Assembly: GCA_009786445.1 (NCBI GenBank)
Contig: WQTE01000010.1
Span: forward strand, 1 to 42,210
Reading direction: 5' to 3'
Length of the DNA: 42,210 nt
Origin: Oscillospiraceae bacterium
GTDB lineage: Bacteria > Bacillota > Clostridia > Oscillospirales > Oscillospiraceae
The notes beneath the pieces were generated by a model that saw nothing but the letters and a program-made list of their open reading frames with translations, was not told the DNA's origin and did no database searches. Position numbers and translations under genes: made by a program. Positions 26,139 to 33,637 of this stretch are shown piece by piece; the stretch's first letter is position 1, and every line of letters begins with the position of its first letter.

Positions 26139-28931
26139 CTAGCCTGTGTTGCGAAGACCTGCTACTATTCCGTTTATTGTGAGCAAGAGTTGCGTGAGTA
26201 ATTCTTGTTCTTCTTTTTCGCTGATTTCACCGTTTCCGTATAGCGCACGCAAGAGATCCACTTGAAGCAGGTTAAGCGGGTCGATGTGCGGGGTGCGGTG
26301 CAGTGCCGATTCTCTGTCAAGCGGGAAATTTGCCAAAAGCTCATCATCTTCGGAGATGCAGAGTGCTATTTCTTTTGTTGTTTTATACTCTTTTTCAATA
26401 ATTCCGAAAATTCGCCGCGCCGCATCTTGATTTTTTGCGAGTGGTATATATGCCTTTGCAATTTGCATATCTGCTTTCATCAAAGCTGCATGGAGATTAT
26501 TTATCATTGCCGTAAACAACGGCCACTGCTTATACATTTTGCGCATGATTTCAAGATTACCTTCTTTGGCATCTGCAAAAGTTTTAAGACCTGTGCCTGC
26601 CGCATACCATCCGGGTAGCAGTTGGCGGTTTTGCATCCAGCCAAACACCCACGGAATAGCGCGAAGACTGAAGAAGCTTGGGTTAGCCACTCTATGCATC
26701 GGGCGAGAACCAATATTTAAGTTCACAAAATTCTTCAGCGGCGAGACGTCGTTATAGTATGCAAACAGGTCTTCGTCTTCAAAAATCAGTGAGCGATACT
26801 TGGCAAATGCAGTCTCTGATATTTTCTCAAGTGACTCAATGAAGCAGGGGTCAAGCCCGGCAGAGCCATCATCCTTAGAGGCTTTCAGCGTGACCGCAAC
26901 GGTTTCGAGCAAGGTTGATGCTGCTTGCTCCAGATTTCTGTAGCCAATCTCTGAGAGCAGGTATCGTGTCGAAAGCACTTCGCCTTGCTCTGTAACCTTA
27001 AATCCGTTTACAGCAGTTTGCGGCGGTTGAGACACTATGCTGCGGTTTAACTCGCCGCCACCGCGGCCGAGAGACCCGCCGCGACCATGGAAGAATTCAA
27101 CATGAATTCCATATTCCTCAGCAAGTTCGTTTATTTCAAGCTGGGCTTTGTATATTTTCCAATTGGCCGTCAATGTGCCTCCGTCTTTGCTTCCGTCGGA
27201 ATAGCCCACCATTATCTCCTGATAATCACCCAATAGTTTAAGGTGATGCCTGTAAATAGGTACTTCAAACATATTTCTCATTGTTGCTTTACAAGTCATC
27301 AGGTCTTCAATTGTTTCAAACAGTGGTGCGATTTTAAGTGTCGTTGTGACATGGCCGTCCGGATGTAAATAATATAGCCCCACTTCCTTTGCAAAAACCA
27401 AGACTTCCAGTATGTCGCTCGGTGCTTTTGACATACTTATGATGTAAGTCGGTATGGATGCTGCTCCAAATTCCTCGTGAGCACGTTTTATGGTTTGGAA
27501 AGTGGCAATTATTTCATTCGTTTTATCTGAATAACTTTCTCCGCGTAAAAGCAGTGGGCGTGGGTCAGACAGCACCTGAATAAGCGCAAGCTGCTTTTCC
27601 TCCTCAGACAATTTGGCATACTCTTTGGCTACATTGACCTTCTCAAGTATTTCGTCCATAGCCGCTTCGTGCTCGCCGCTATGGTTACGCGCCTCAAGGG
27701 AAGCCAAGTGGAAACCAAACAATTCAACCTGCCGTATAGTTGTGTTGATACGCCTGAGCTCGTCCTGTGAAGGAAGGTGATTTTTTAAACTCAGCCGGAT
27801 TATTTTCAGTTCAGACAATAGTTCGTCAGGGTTTTTGTAAGCTACGTCTGATATGCCTGCTTGTGTTAATCTGAAACGCATCATAGTTAGGGCGCGGCGA
27901 TACATCTCTGTATCTACCGGCCATTTTTGGTCATCTGTCAGGTACTTATCTTCTTTAGCATCGATTAGCTTAATCAGTTCATTTGTCACATGAATTCTGG
28001 TTGTACAATAACTGTAGCGATTTATTAAATAATCAAATGCTTCCAAATATTTTTTAGTAATCAACTCTCGCTGAAGTTGCAAGGTTTTCCACGTTATGTC
28101 GTGCGTGACAAAAGGATTTCCGTCACGGTCGCCTCCAATCCACGAACCAAAACGCAGAAAATTGGGGATTATCCACTTTTCATTTGGGAAATGCTTTGAA
28201 AGGCTAATTCGCATATTGCGGTGAACCTCCGGCAATATGTCAAAAAAAGTGTGGTCAAAGTAGTAGAGTCCACCCTTCACTTCATCCAAAACACCCGGCT
28301 TTTGGCTTGAAAGCTCGTTCGATTGCCATAAAATTGCCACTTCATTCAAAATGTTTTCTTTCACAAATTGAATTTCTTTTTCTGTTAAGAAAGGATTGTC
28401 AAGCTCACGCAATCTGAGGCTGAGTCTTTTCTTTATATCCAAAATTGTGCGCTTTGTCGCCTCGGTCGGGTGGGCTGTGACAATGAGCCGCATCGACAGA
28501 TGGGAAATAGCCTCTTTGATTTCTTCTGCATTAAATCCGGCTTCTTTTAGCTTTACTACAGCATTTTCTATGGAATAAGGCTGGTCTGTTTTAGTGTTTT
28601 CCAGCTCGAATCTGATGTTTATTCTAATGCGATTGTTTTGTTCCGCAACGTCAACCAAAACCAGAAATGTTGAAAATGCGCGAATAACATCTTGCCGCTC
28701 ACTTAAACCAAGCGAGGCAATTTCTGCTTTTATGCAGGTCTCAGCTTCACCGCGTTCATCATCCGTACGCCATGCTTTTGCGAGTGCTCTGATTCTTTTT
28801 ACCTTGTCTACAAGTTTTTGCCCGCCATGTGTATATAGTATTTCTTCAAGCATACTATCAAGAAGTTCAATATCACGGTTGAATAATGCTATTTCGTTTA
28901 TATCTTGTCCCATTACCCTTGTCGCAGTCAA
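26139..28931 (-). CDS. ppc: Phosphoenolpyruvate carboxylase
   Basis: A 930-residue anaplerotic enzyme, of normal bacterial length, turning PEP and bicarbonate into oxaloacetate. Catalytic sites are present: VTAHPTEATKRT (His154), GSWIGGDRDGNPFVT, GYSDGSKDGGTLTANW, FHGRGGSLGRGGG, and the conserved C-terminal LRNTG. The start is uncertain: TTG 28931 has AAGGA 14 bases ahead, while ATG 28913 has AAGGG too close at two bases. It follows ybaB by 28 bases in the same orientation, where recR is usual. Confidence 0.95.
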   Translation of the reverse strand: MTATRVMGQDINEIALFNRDIELLDSMLEEILYTHGGQKLVDKVKRIRALAKAWRTDDERGEAETCIKAEIASLGLSERQDVIRAFSTFLVLVDVAEQNNRIRINIRFELENTKTDQPYSIENAVVKLKEAGFNAEEIKEAISHLSMRLIVTAHPTEATKRTILDIKKRLSLRLRELDNPFLTEKEIQFVKENILNEVAILWQSNELSSQKPGVLDEVKGGLYYFDHTFFDILPEVHRNMRISLSKHFPNEKWIIPNFLRFGSWIGGDRDGNPFVTHDITWKTLQLQRELITKKYLEAFDYLINRYSYCTTRIHVTNELIKLIDAKEDKYLTDDQKWPVDTEMYRRALTMMRFRLTQAGISDVAYKNPDELLSELKIIRLSLKNHLPSQDELRRINTTIRQVELFGFHLASLEARNHSGEHEAAMDEILEKVNVAKEYAKLSEEEKQLALIQVLSDPRPLLLRGESYSDKTNEIIATFQTIKRAHEEFGAASIPTYIISMSKAPSDILEVLVFAKEVGLYYLHPDGHVTTTLKIAPLFETIEDLMTCKATMRNMFEVPIYRHHLKLLGDYQEIMVGYSDGSKDGGTLTANWKIYKAQLEINELAEEYGIHVEFFHGRGGSLGRGGGELNRSIVSQPPQTAVNGFKVTEQGEVLSTRYLLSEIGYRNLEQAASTLLETVAVTLKASKDDGSAGLDPCFIESLEKISETAFAKYRSLIFEDEDLFAYYNDVSPLKNFVNLNIGSRPMHRVANPSFFSLRAIPWVFGWMQNRQLLPGWYAAGTGLKTFADAKEGNLEIMRKMYKQWPLFTAMINNLHAALMKADMQIAKAYIPLAKNQDAARRIFGIIEKEYKTTKEIALCISEDDELLANFPLDRESALHRTPHIDPLNLLQVDLLRALYGNGEISEKEEQELLTQLLLTINGIVAGLRNTG

Positions 28932-28959
28932 CTTTTGTGCTGCTTTCCTTTCAAATTTA

Positions 28960-29304
28960 CTAAAATCCCAAGTTTAAGCCACCTGTCAGTTTTGACATTG
29001 AATCATTCATACTTGTCTCTGCTTTTCGCATGGCTTCATTCACTGCCGCAACTATCAGGTCTTGCAACATTTCGACATCTTCGGGGTCAACAGCATCGGG
29101 TTCGATTACCAAACTTTGCAACTCACGCTTTCCGTTGACCTTTGCGGTCACTGCGCCTCCCCCTGACTGTGCAGTGTACTCCTTTTCCTCCATTTCCCCC
29201 TGCATTTTAAGCAGGTCTTCTTGCATTTTTTGAGCTTGTTTAATCATGTTCATGTTCATGCCGCCCATTTGTCCGCCGCGGAAACCGCCTTTGTTCTTAC
29301 CCAA
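28960..29304 (-). CDS. ybaB: YbaB/EbfC nucleoid-associated protein
   Basis: A 114-residue DNA-binding protein of the YbaB family, a tweezer-like dimer. The body MIKQAQKMQEDLLKMQGEME, then a conserved beta part with KVNGKRELQSLVIEP, and the C-terminal helix MLQDLIVAAVNEAMRKAE are typical. An extra Gly/Met-rich N-terminus (GGFRGGQMGGMNMN) precedes it. The start is TTG 29304, with AAGGAG ten bases upstream; the ATG between them leads directly to a stop in another frame. It lies 22 bases after dnaX, the standard order. Confidence 0.93.
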   Translation of the reverse strand: MGKNKGGFRGGQMGGMNMNMIKQAQKMQEDLLKMQGEMEEKEYTAQSGGGAVTAKVNGKRELQSLVIEPDAVDPEDVEMLQDLIVAAVNEAMRKAETSMNDSMSKLTGGLNLGF

Positions 29305-29326
29305 TATTTCTCATCTCCTTACTCGT

Positions 29327-30847
29327 TTATTCAAAATCTACTACTCCGAAAGCACTAAGGCTTTCGAGTTTGCTGCGCCCATTTGATTTTATTTCAATCG
29401 GCCCTGTTTCTATGTTTACATGTAAAGTTTTCCCAAGTGCTTTGTTTGCCGCTTCCTTGAGTGTGTCTATGTATTCTGCTTCTATCATGCTTGCAGTGAA
29501 AGGCTCTGATGCTGTGACTATCAGTTTACCGTTATCTTCTTTTATTGATACCTTTGTGCTGTCGCTGAGAAGTGCGCGCACAGACGGTTCGGTTATTTCT
29601 TTTAGGATGATTTCGGTTATGTCTGTGCCGGTTTTTTGGGGTGATGGTTCGGGTGCGGGTGGTGTTTTTTCAGGTTCGACAGATGGTGTTTTGCGCTTAG
29701 GTGCTTCAGTTTCTGCGGGTGGTGTTTTACGCTGGGGTGGCTCAGGCTTCGTGGAAAGTTGACCGTCAGGGGCGGTCGCCCCCATGATTATTTTTATCAG
29801 GCACATTTCTACGGCAAGTTTCGGGTTTCCGGCACGTGATAGCCCGAATAATGCATCTTTCATAATTTCCAGACTCAGAAGCAACTTCTCCGAACTGAAA
29901 TTCTTTGATAACTTTGCCAAATCCGAGCTCGCTATGCCACTACTCAGCAGAACTGTTTCGGGTGTCAATTTATATATAAGAATATCTCGCATCAGAGCTG
30001 TCAATTCGCTTAGTAATGCTGCCATGTCTTTTCCGCCGCTGTACAGCTCATCCAATATTTTAAGTGCGGTTCCTATGTCGCGGTCTATTACTACTTCCGC
30101 CATTTGTACGAGTTTTTGCTGCCCGGCAAGTCCCAGTGTATCCTCAACATAGTGCAGGTCTATCGGCTTATCTGATGCGCACTGGTCAAGCAGGGATACC
30201 GCATCGCGCATTGAGCCGTCAGCCAGTGATGCAAGTTTTTCCAGCGCTTCGTCGTCCGGTTTTAGTCCCTCGCTCGATGCTATACTGCTTAGACGGCTTA
30301 TTATTGACTCGCTTGACAGTCTGCGAAATGAGTACTTTTGGCAACGCGACTGTATAGTTTCGGGCACTTTGTGAAGCTCTGTAGTTGCAAGGATAAATAA
30401 TATATGTTCAGGCGGTTCTTCCAATATTTTCAGCAGTGCGTTAAACGCTGCTGTTGAGAGCATATGCACTTCATCGACTATATAGACACGTTTTCTCACG
30501 GCTGCCGGGGAATATATAGCTTCGTCCCTCAGAGCCCGTACGTTATCTACACTATTATTTGAAGCTGCATCCAGTTCAAGCACATCAAGTATGCTTCCAT
30601 TTTCTATGCCCACACAGGCAGTACATTTGTTGCAAGGGTTTCCGTCCTCGGGTTTTTCGCAGTTGACCGCTCGGGACAATATTTTTGCACACGTGGTTTT
30701 TCCCGTTCCGCGTGTTCCGACAAACAAATAGGCGTGGGAGAGTCTGTCTGTTTCGATTTGACGGCGCAATGTTTCGGTGATGTGCTCTTGTCCTGTCACA
30801 TCACTGAATTTTCCGGGTCTGTATTTGCGATATAGTGCCCTATACAT
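29327..30847 (-). CDS. dnaX: DNA polymerase III subunit gamma/tau
   Basis: The clamp-loader ATPase, 506 residues. It has VGTRGTGKTT (43-52), a zinc knuckle with Cys63, Cys72, Cys75 and Cys78, VYIVDEVHMLS as Walker B, and the arginine finger region IQSRCQKYSFRRL. A Pro/Glu/Lys-rich linker leads to a C-terminal domain (residues about 415-506). ATG 30847 was chosen because AGGAGG is seven bases upstream and MYRALYRKYRP is the universal start; the open frame continues 34 codons further only because it reads into the SRP RNA gene. No separate gamma-only signal was confirmed. Confidence 0.96.
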   Translation of the reverse strand: MYRALYRKYRPGKFSDVTGQEHITETLRRQIETDRLSHAYLFVGTRGTGKTTCAKILSRAVNCEKPEDGNPCNKCTACVGIENGSILDVLELDAASNNSVDNVRALRDEAIYSPAAVRKRVYIVDEVHMLSTAAFNALLKILEEPPEHILFILATTELHKVPETIQSRCQKYSFRRLSSESIISRLSSIASSEGLKPDDEALEKLASLADGSMRDAVSLLDQCASDKPIDLHYVEDTLGLAGQQKLVQMAEVVIDRDIGTALKILDELYSGGKDMAALLSELTALMRDILIYKLTPETVLLSSGIASSDLAKLSKNFSSEKLLLSLEIMKDALFGLSRAGNPKLAVEMCLIKIIMGATAPDGQLSTKPEPPQRKTPPAETEAPKRKTPSVEPEKTPPAPEPSPQKTGTDITEIILKEITEPSVRALLSDSTKVSIKEDNGKLIVTASEPFTASMIEAEYIDTLKEAANKALGKTLHVNIETGPIEIKSNGRSKLESLSAFGVVDFE

Positions 30848-30862
30848 AGTCCATCCTCCTAT

Positions 30863-31151
30863 GCCGACGAAAGGTCGCACACCGATCCTTGAAAGTGTAA
30901 TATGCCCGCTTTCTTGACAGCCGGCTCGAAGCCGGCTCCCTTGCGGCACACGTAAAACCTCGCTTAATGCTGCTCGGTTCCCCGCCTGACATGGTTCACG
31001 AATTTACGTTGCGCAAGACCGACCCGTCAACACTGCTTATCAAGGGCTGACAACACATTAAAAGTCCGAATATCGGAATTCATTCCTGCTGTAGCGGTTT
31101 GCAGGTTACAGGGCACCGCTATCTCCCCAACTAGTGCGACCTTTCCTCGGC
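30863..31151 (-). ncRNA. ffs: Signal recognition particle RNA, large Gram-positive type (scRNA)
   Basis: A roughly 289-base minus-strand RNA. The 5' segment GCCGAGGAAAGGTCGCAC pairs with the 3' segment GTGCGACCTTTCGTCGGC with one mismatch, closing the molecule. Near the 5' end GGAGATAGCGGTGCCCTGTA matches the Alu-domain signature of Bacillus and Clostridium scRNA. The apical Ffh-binding helix shows TGAACCATGTCAGG, a CGG-GGAA-CCG tetraloop stem and AGCAGCATTAAG, followed by TGTGCCGCAAGGGAGCC. It works with Ffh to target membrane and secreted proteins. Its 3' end is only about three bases before the dnaX Shine-Dalgarno. Confidence 0.93.
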
Positions 31152-31171
31152 ATCGCAAAAATAGCCTGCTA

Positions 31172-31200
31172 ATCCTATCATAAAACAGGCTGTAAGTAAA
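31172..31200 (-). promoter_or_regulatory. Predicted SRP RNA promoter
   Basis: Minus-strand TTTACT (31195-31200), 17-base spacer, TAGGAT (31172-31177). The start would be near 31165, about 14 bases before the paired 5' end, so a short trimmed precursor is expected. It is a moderate match only. AGCCTG/CAGGCT arms (31163-31191) overlap it and are followed by ATTTTT, which could also serve as a weak terminator for the chemotaxis gene. Confidence 0.4.
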
Positions 31201-31220
31201 GACAGAAATTGTGGAGAGGT

Positions 31221-31244
31221 CTCCCGCCGCCGGAGCGGCGGGAG
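31221..31244. repeat. Perfect 10-bp GC-rich hairpin after the chemotaxis receptor gene
   Basis: CTCCCGCCGC (31221-31230) and GCGGCGGGAG (31235-31244) with a 4-base loop lie 40 bases after the receptor stop. No U tract follows on either strand. It may slow polymerase or protect the 3' end of the upstream mRNA. Confidence 0.55.
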
Positions 31245-31283
31245 GTGATACAGTTGTATAGGAAGCCTGCGAGGCGATATATC

Positions 31284-33077
31284 CTATCCAACGTATTTGC
31301 TATTTTTAAGAGAATCTCCATCTGTCAGCAGTTTGTAATCTGTTTCCAGTGTCGGTGCTGACGGCAGAGTCCGTAGGCTGTTGTCCGAATTTCTGAGTTT
31401 GAAGTTTTCTACAAGATCTTCAAGTATGTTTGCCTGTCCGCTCATTTGTTGACTTGCCGCTGCACTCTGCTCTGCCGTGGCGCTGTTTTGTTGTACAACC
31501 TGTGCCACTTGGTCGATTCCCTGATTTATTTGCGCGATGCCTTCGCTCTGCTCATCTGAAGACCTCGCTATATCGGAAACAAGTTTTGTGCTCTCATTGA
31601 TTCCGCTGACAATCTTATTCAAACTTCCTGCTGTTTCTTCGGCGATTTTTGAGCCGAGTTCAGCTTTTTCCATAGAGTTTTGAATCATGTTGCCTGTTTC
31701 CTTGGCTGCCTCCGCGCTCTTCGCAGCGAGATTGCGAACTTCTTCAGCCACCACGGCAAAACCCTTACCATGCTGCCCTGCTCTCGCTGCTTCGACCGCC
31801 GCATTGAGTGCGAGGATGTTCGTCTGAAAGGCGATGTCATCTATAACTTTGATTACTTTGCTGATATTTTGGCTGGCATCGCTGATTTCATTAACGGCTG
31901 ATACCATGTTATCCATCTGGTGACTGCCTTTTTCGGCACTGTCCATTATTTCTTCGGCAAGATTTGCGGCGCGCTCTGCCATCTGCGCATTGCTTTTTGT
32001 TTTTACTGCGATTTCGGATATTGAAGATGATAGCTGCTGTACTGATGCCGCTTGCTCTGTTGAACCTTGTGCCAAAGTTTGTGCGCCGTCTGCAATTTGT
32101 TTTGAACCTGCGGAGACTTGGCTTGAAGCATTGTTTATTTCGCCAAACATAGTGTTGAGGTTGTCAAGCATTGAGTTTAATTCTTTGCCTATTGTGTCTT
32201 TGTCCGATACCATATTTGCAGTATGGGACAAATCGCCCCCTGCAATAATCCTAAGTTCTTCTGCTACGCTGACCAGCTCAAACACGAAATCGCCCGTATA
32301 CTTAATTGTCTCGCCTATTTCATCTTTTACTTTGCCAAGCATTTCTATTTTTTTGCGGTCTTCATCGCTTAACATTATTTCACCTGTTTGCGCTGCATTT
32401 TTCATCCATGCAGATAGCACAGTCAACGGTTTACTGATAAGTCTTGATATATATATTGCAAGAAATGCAGCGACTGCGATTGCGATGCTGAGAACTATTA
32501 TGATTACCGTTAAGAGATTTGAACTCGTGACTACATTGCTCTGCTCAAGGCTTTCTGACTGGCTGATACGCACCTCAAGAATTGTATCCATGTTGGCTGT
32601 TATTTGATTAGCCGCTTCTGTTGTTTCTTCCATTATTTCCATCAATGCATCTGTAGAAAGCCCTTCACGTGCACCCGCAGTTACTGCTTCTATACCCGGT
32701 TTAAACACTGTCCTGAAAAGGTCGTAAATTTCGTTTGCCATACGGATTCCTTCGGCAGTTGTCATAAGAGGTCTAAAATTCTCAAAGTAGTAAAGAAATT
32801 GCTGTTCCCTGGCAAGATAATCTTCTGCATAGCTATTTACAAGCACCAACTCTCCCGTACTTATCGCTATGTTGCGAGATTGCACCCTCATGCGTTGAAA
32901 GTATTCGCGGGCATAACTCATATCTACAATCGGAATCAATTGGTCTTTGTAGAGTTCTGTGCTACCTGCTGCAATTTGTTGCATACCGATGATTCCAATT
33001 GCTCCTACCGTTGCGGTCAGCATTATCACAACCAGAAAGCTGATTATCAGCTTTTTTGCAACCTTTAGATTTTTCAT
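31284..33077 (-). CDS. Methyl-accepting chemotaxis protein
   Basis: A transmembrane receptor of about 597 residues. One helix at about 9-33, an extracellular helical sensor of about 155 residues (4-helix-bundle size), a second helix near 190-212 and a cytoplasmic coiled-coil follow. The signalling tip is intact and highly conserved ([23 protein letters not shown], then [25 protein letters not shown]). It passes attractant or redox signals to CheA via CheW. The ligand is not deducible. Of two adjacent ATGs, 33077 gives the better spacing (seven bases) to AAAGGA. A SigD-like promoter is directly upstream. No other chemotaxis gene is in the window. Confidence 0.94.
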   Translation of the reverse strand: MKNLKVAKKLIISFLVVIMLTATVGAIGIIGMQQIAAGSTELYKDQLIPIVDMSYAREYFQRMRVQSRNIAISTGELVLVNSYAEDYLAREQQFLYYFENFRPLMTTAEGIRMANEIYDLFRTVFKPGIEAVTAGAREGLSTDALMEIMEETTEAANQITANMDTILEVRISQSESLEQSNVVTSSNLLTVIIIVLSIAIAVAAFLAIYISRLISKPLTVLSAWMKNAAQTGEIMLSDEDRKKIEMLGKVKDEIGETIKYTGDFVFELVSVAEELRIIAGGDLSHTANMVSDKDTIGKELNSMLDNLNTMFGEINNASSQVSAGSKQIADGAQTLAQGSTEQAASVQQLSSSISEIAVKTKSNAQMAERAANLAEEIMDSAEKGSHQMDNMVSAVNEISDASQNISKVIKVIDDIAFQTNILALNAAVEAARAGQHGKGFAVVAEEVRNLAAKSAEAAKETGNMIQNSMEKAELGSKIAEETAGSLNKIVSGINESTKLVSDIARSSDEQSEGIAQINQGIDQVAQVVQQNSATAEQSAAASQQMSGQANILEDLVENFKLRNSDNSLRTLPSAPTLETDYKLLTDGDSLKNSKYVG

Positions 33078-33110
33078 CATAAAATCCTTTCTTGGGCATT
33101 GTTAACCCCT

Positions 33111-33137
33111 ACTGCGGCTTATTCTGCTTGCTTTTTA
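33111..33137 (-). promoter_or_regulatory. Candidate SigD (sigma-28) flagellar-type promoter of the chemotaxis receptor
   Basis: Minus-strand TAAA (33134-33137), exactly 15 bases, then GCCGCAGT (33111-33118), against the SigD consensus TAAA-N15-GCCGATAT. Six of eight -10 positions match, including the key GCCG. It would start near 33104, leaving about 25 bases to the gene. Confidence 0.55.
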
Positions 33138-33147
33138 GCCGAAAAAA

Positions 33148-33179
33148 CCGATAATCTTGATGCTAAATCAAATTATCGG
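33148..33179 (-). terminator. Rho-independent terminator of the KTR gene
   Basis: As minus-strand RNA, CCGATAATTTGAT pairs with ATCAAGATTATCGG across a short loop with one bulge, followed directly by TTTTTT. The stop codon of the KTR gene (33168-33170) and its last codons lie within the hairpin. Confidence 0.85.
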
Positions 33180-33380
33180 CTGCGTTGTCTGGCTCCGCAT
33201 CAATGCGTCCGGCTCTTTGACAATTGACATATTCATATTTTCCACGTTAATTATTGTTTCATGCTTGCATTTCGGACAATATAGTGCAAAATTTACCAGC
33301 ACCGTGTCTGACCGCACTCTTATTCTTGTCTTGCTTGTGCAAATAGGACAAAGAAGCCAACATTCATTTTCATTGTCCAC
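33168..33380 (-). CDS. Cysteine-rich KTR domain mini-protein
   Basis: A 70-residue zinc-ribbon-like protein of the 'cysteine-rich KTR' family common in Clostridia and enterococci. CPICTSKTRIRVR (11-23) and CPKCKHETIIN (35-45) hold the two CxxC pairs and the name-giving KTR. DTVLVNFALYC and NMSIVKEPDA are also typical. Its function is unknown; it is often beside mobile or surface genes. The start is GTG, with three in-frame GTGs at 33389, 33386 and 33380; the last has the best spacing (ten bases) from GAGGGGG. It is a single-gene transcript with its own terminator. Confidence 0.85.
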   Translation of the reverse strand: MDNENECWLLCPICTSKTRIRVRSDTVLVNFALYCPKCKHETIINVENMNMSIVKEPDALMRSQTTQPII

Positions 33381-33479
33381 TTGCACCACTCCCCCTCAGT
33401 TTTTCGCTTTGCCCGCATGTCTTCAATTCGTGAAAAAGTTTGTGATGCGTATTATGAGCCTTTATTTTGTTTCCCGCTA

Positions 33480-33493
33480 CACCCTATAGGGTG
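33480..33493. promoter_or_regulatory. Perfect 14-bp palindrome upstream of the KTR gene
   Basis: CACCCTATAGGGTG is its own complement. It is about 40 bases upstream of a possible transcription start for the KTR gene (a CATAAT -10 at 33451-33456 with no good -35), the distance expected of an activator site. The regulator is unknown. Confidence 0.45.
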
Positions 33494-33499
33494 AAAATT

Positions 33500-33554
33500 T
33501 AGCTTAAAAAACATAAAAATCTCATCAAATTCGGTGCTAAATTTGATGAGATTT
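33500..33554 (-). terminator. Rho-independent terminator of the LuxR regulator gene
   Basis: A perfect 15-bp stem (33517-33531 with 33540-33554) and an 8-base loop. On the minus strand it is followed by TTATGTTTTTT. It ends the hybrid kinase-LuxR transcription unit 83 bases after the LuxR stop. Confidence 0.85.
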
Positions 33555-33637
33555 GCTTGTTGTTGTTGAATTTTTCAGATTTTTTGCTGATACATTTACA
33601 TTTTAGGTCTTGTAGTGGTAATGCGCTCCTTCTCCGC

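Noticed and set aside
29600..29720. Two runs of six A on the dnaX coding strand in the linker, considered as programmed frameshift sites for a gamma product
   Set aside because: The frame does not give the X-XXY-YYZ heptamer and no stimulatory stem or upstream Shine-Dalgarno was clear.
30848..30949. 34-codon N-terminal extension of dnaX
   Set aside because: It lies mainly in the SRP RNA 3' arm, while ATG 30847 has AGGAGG and the universal MYRALYRKYRP start.
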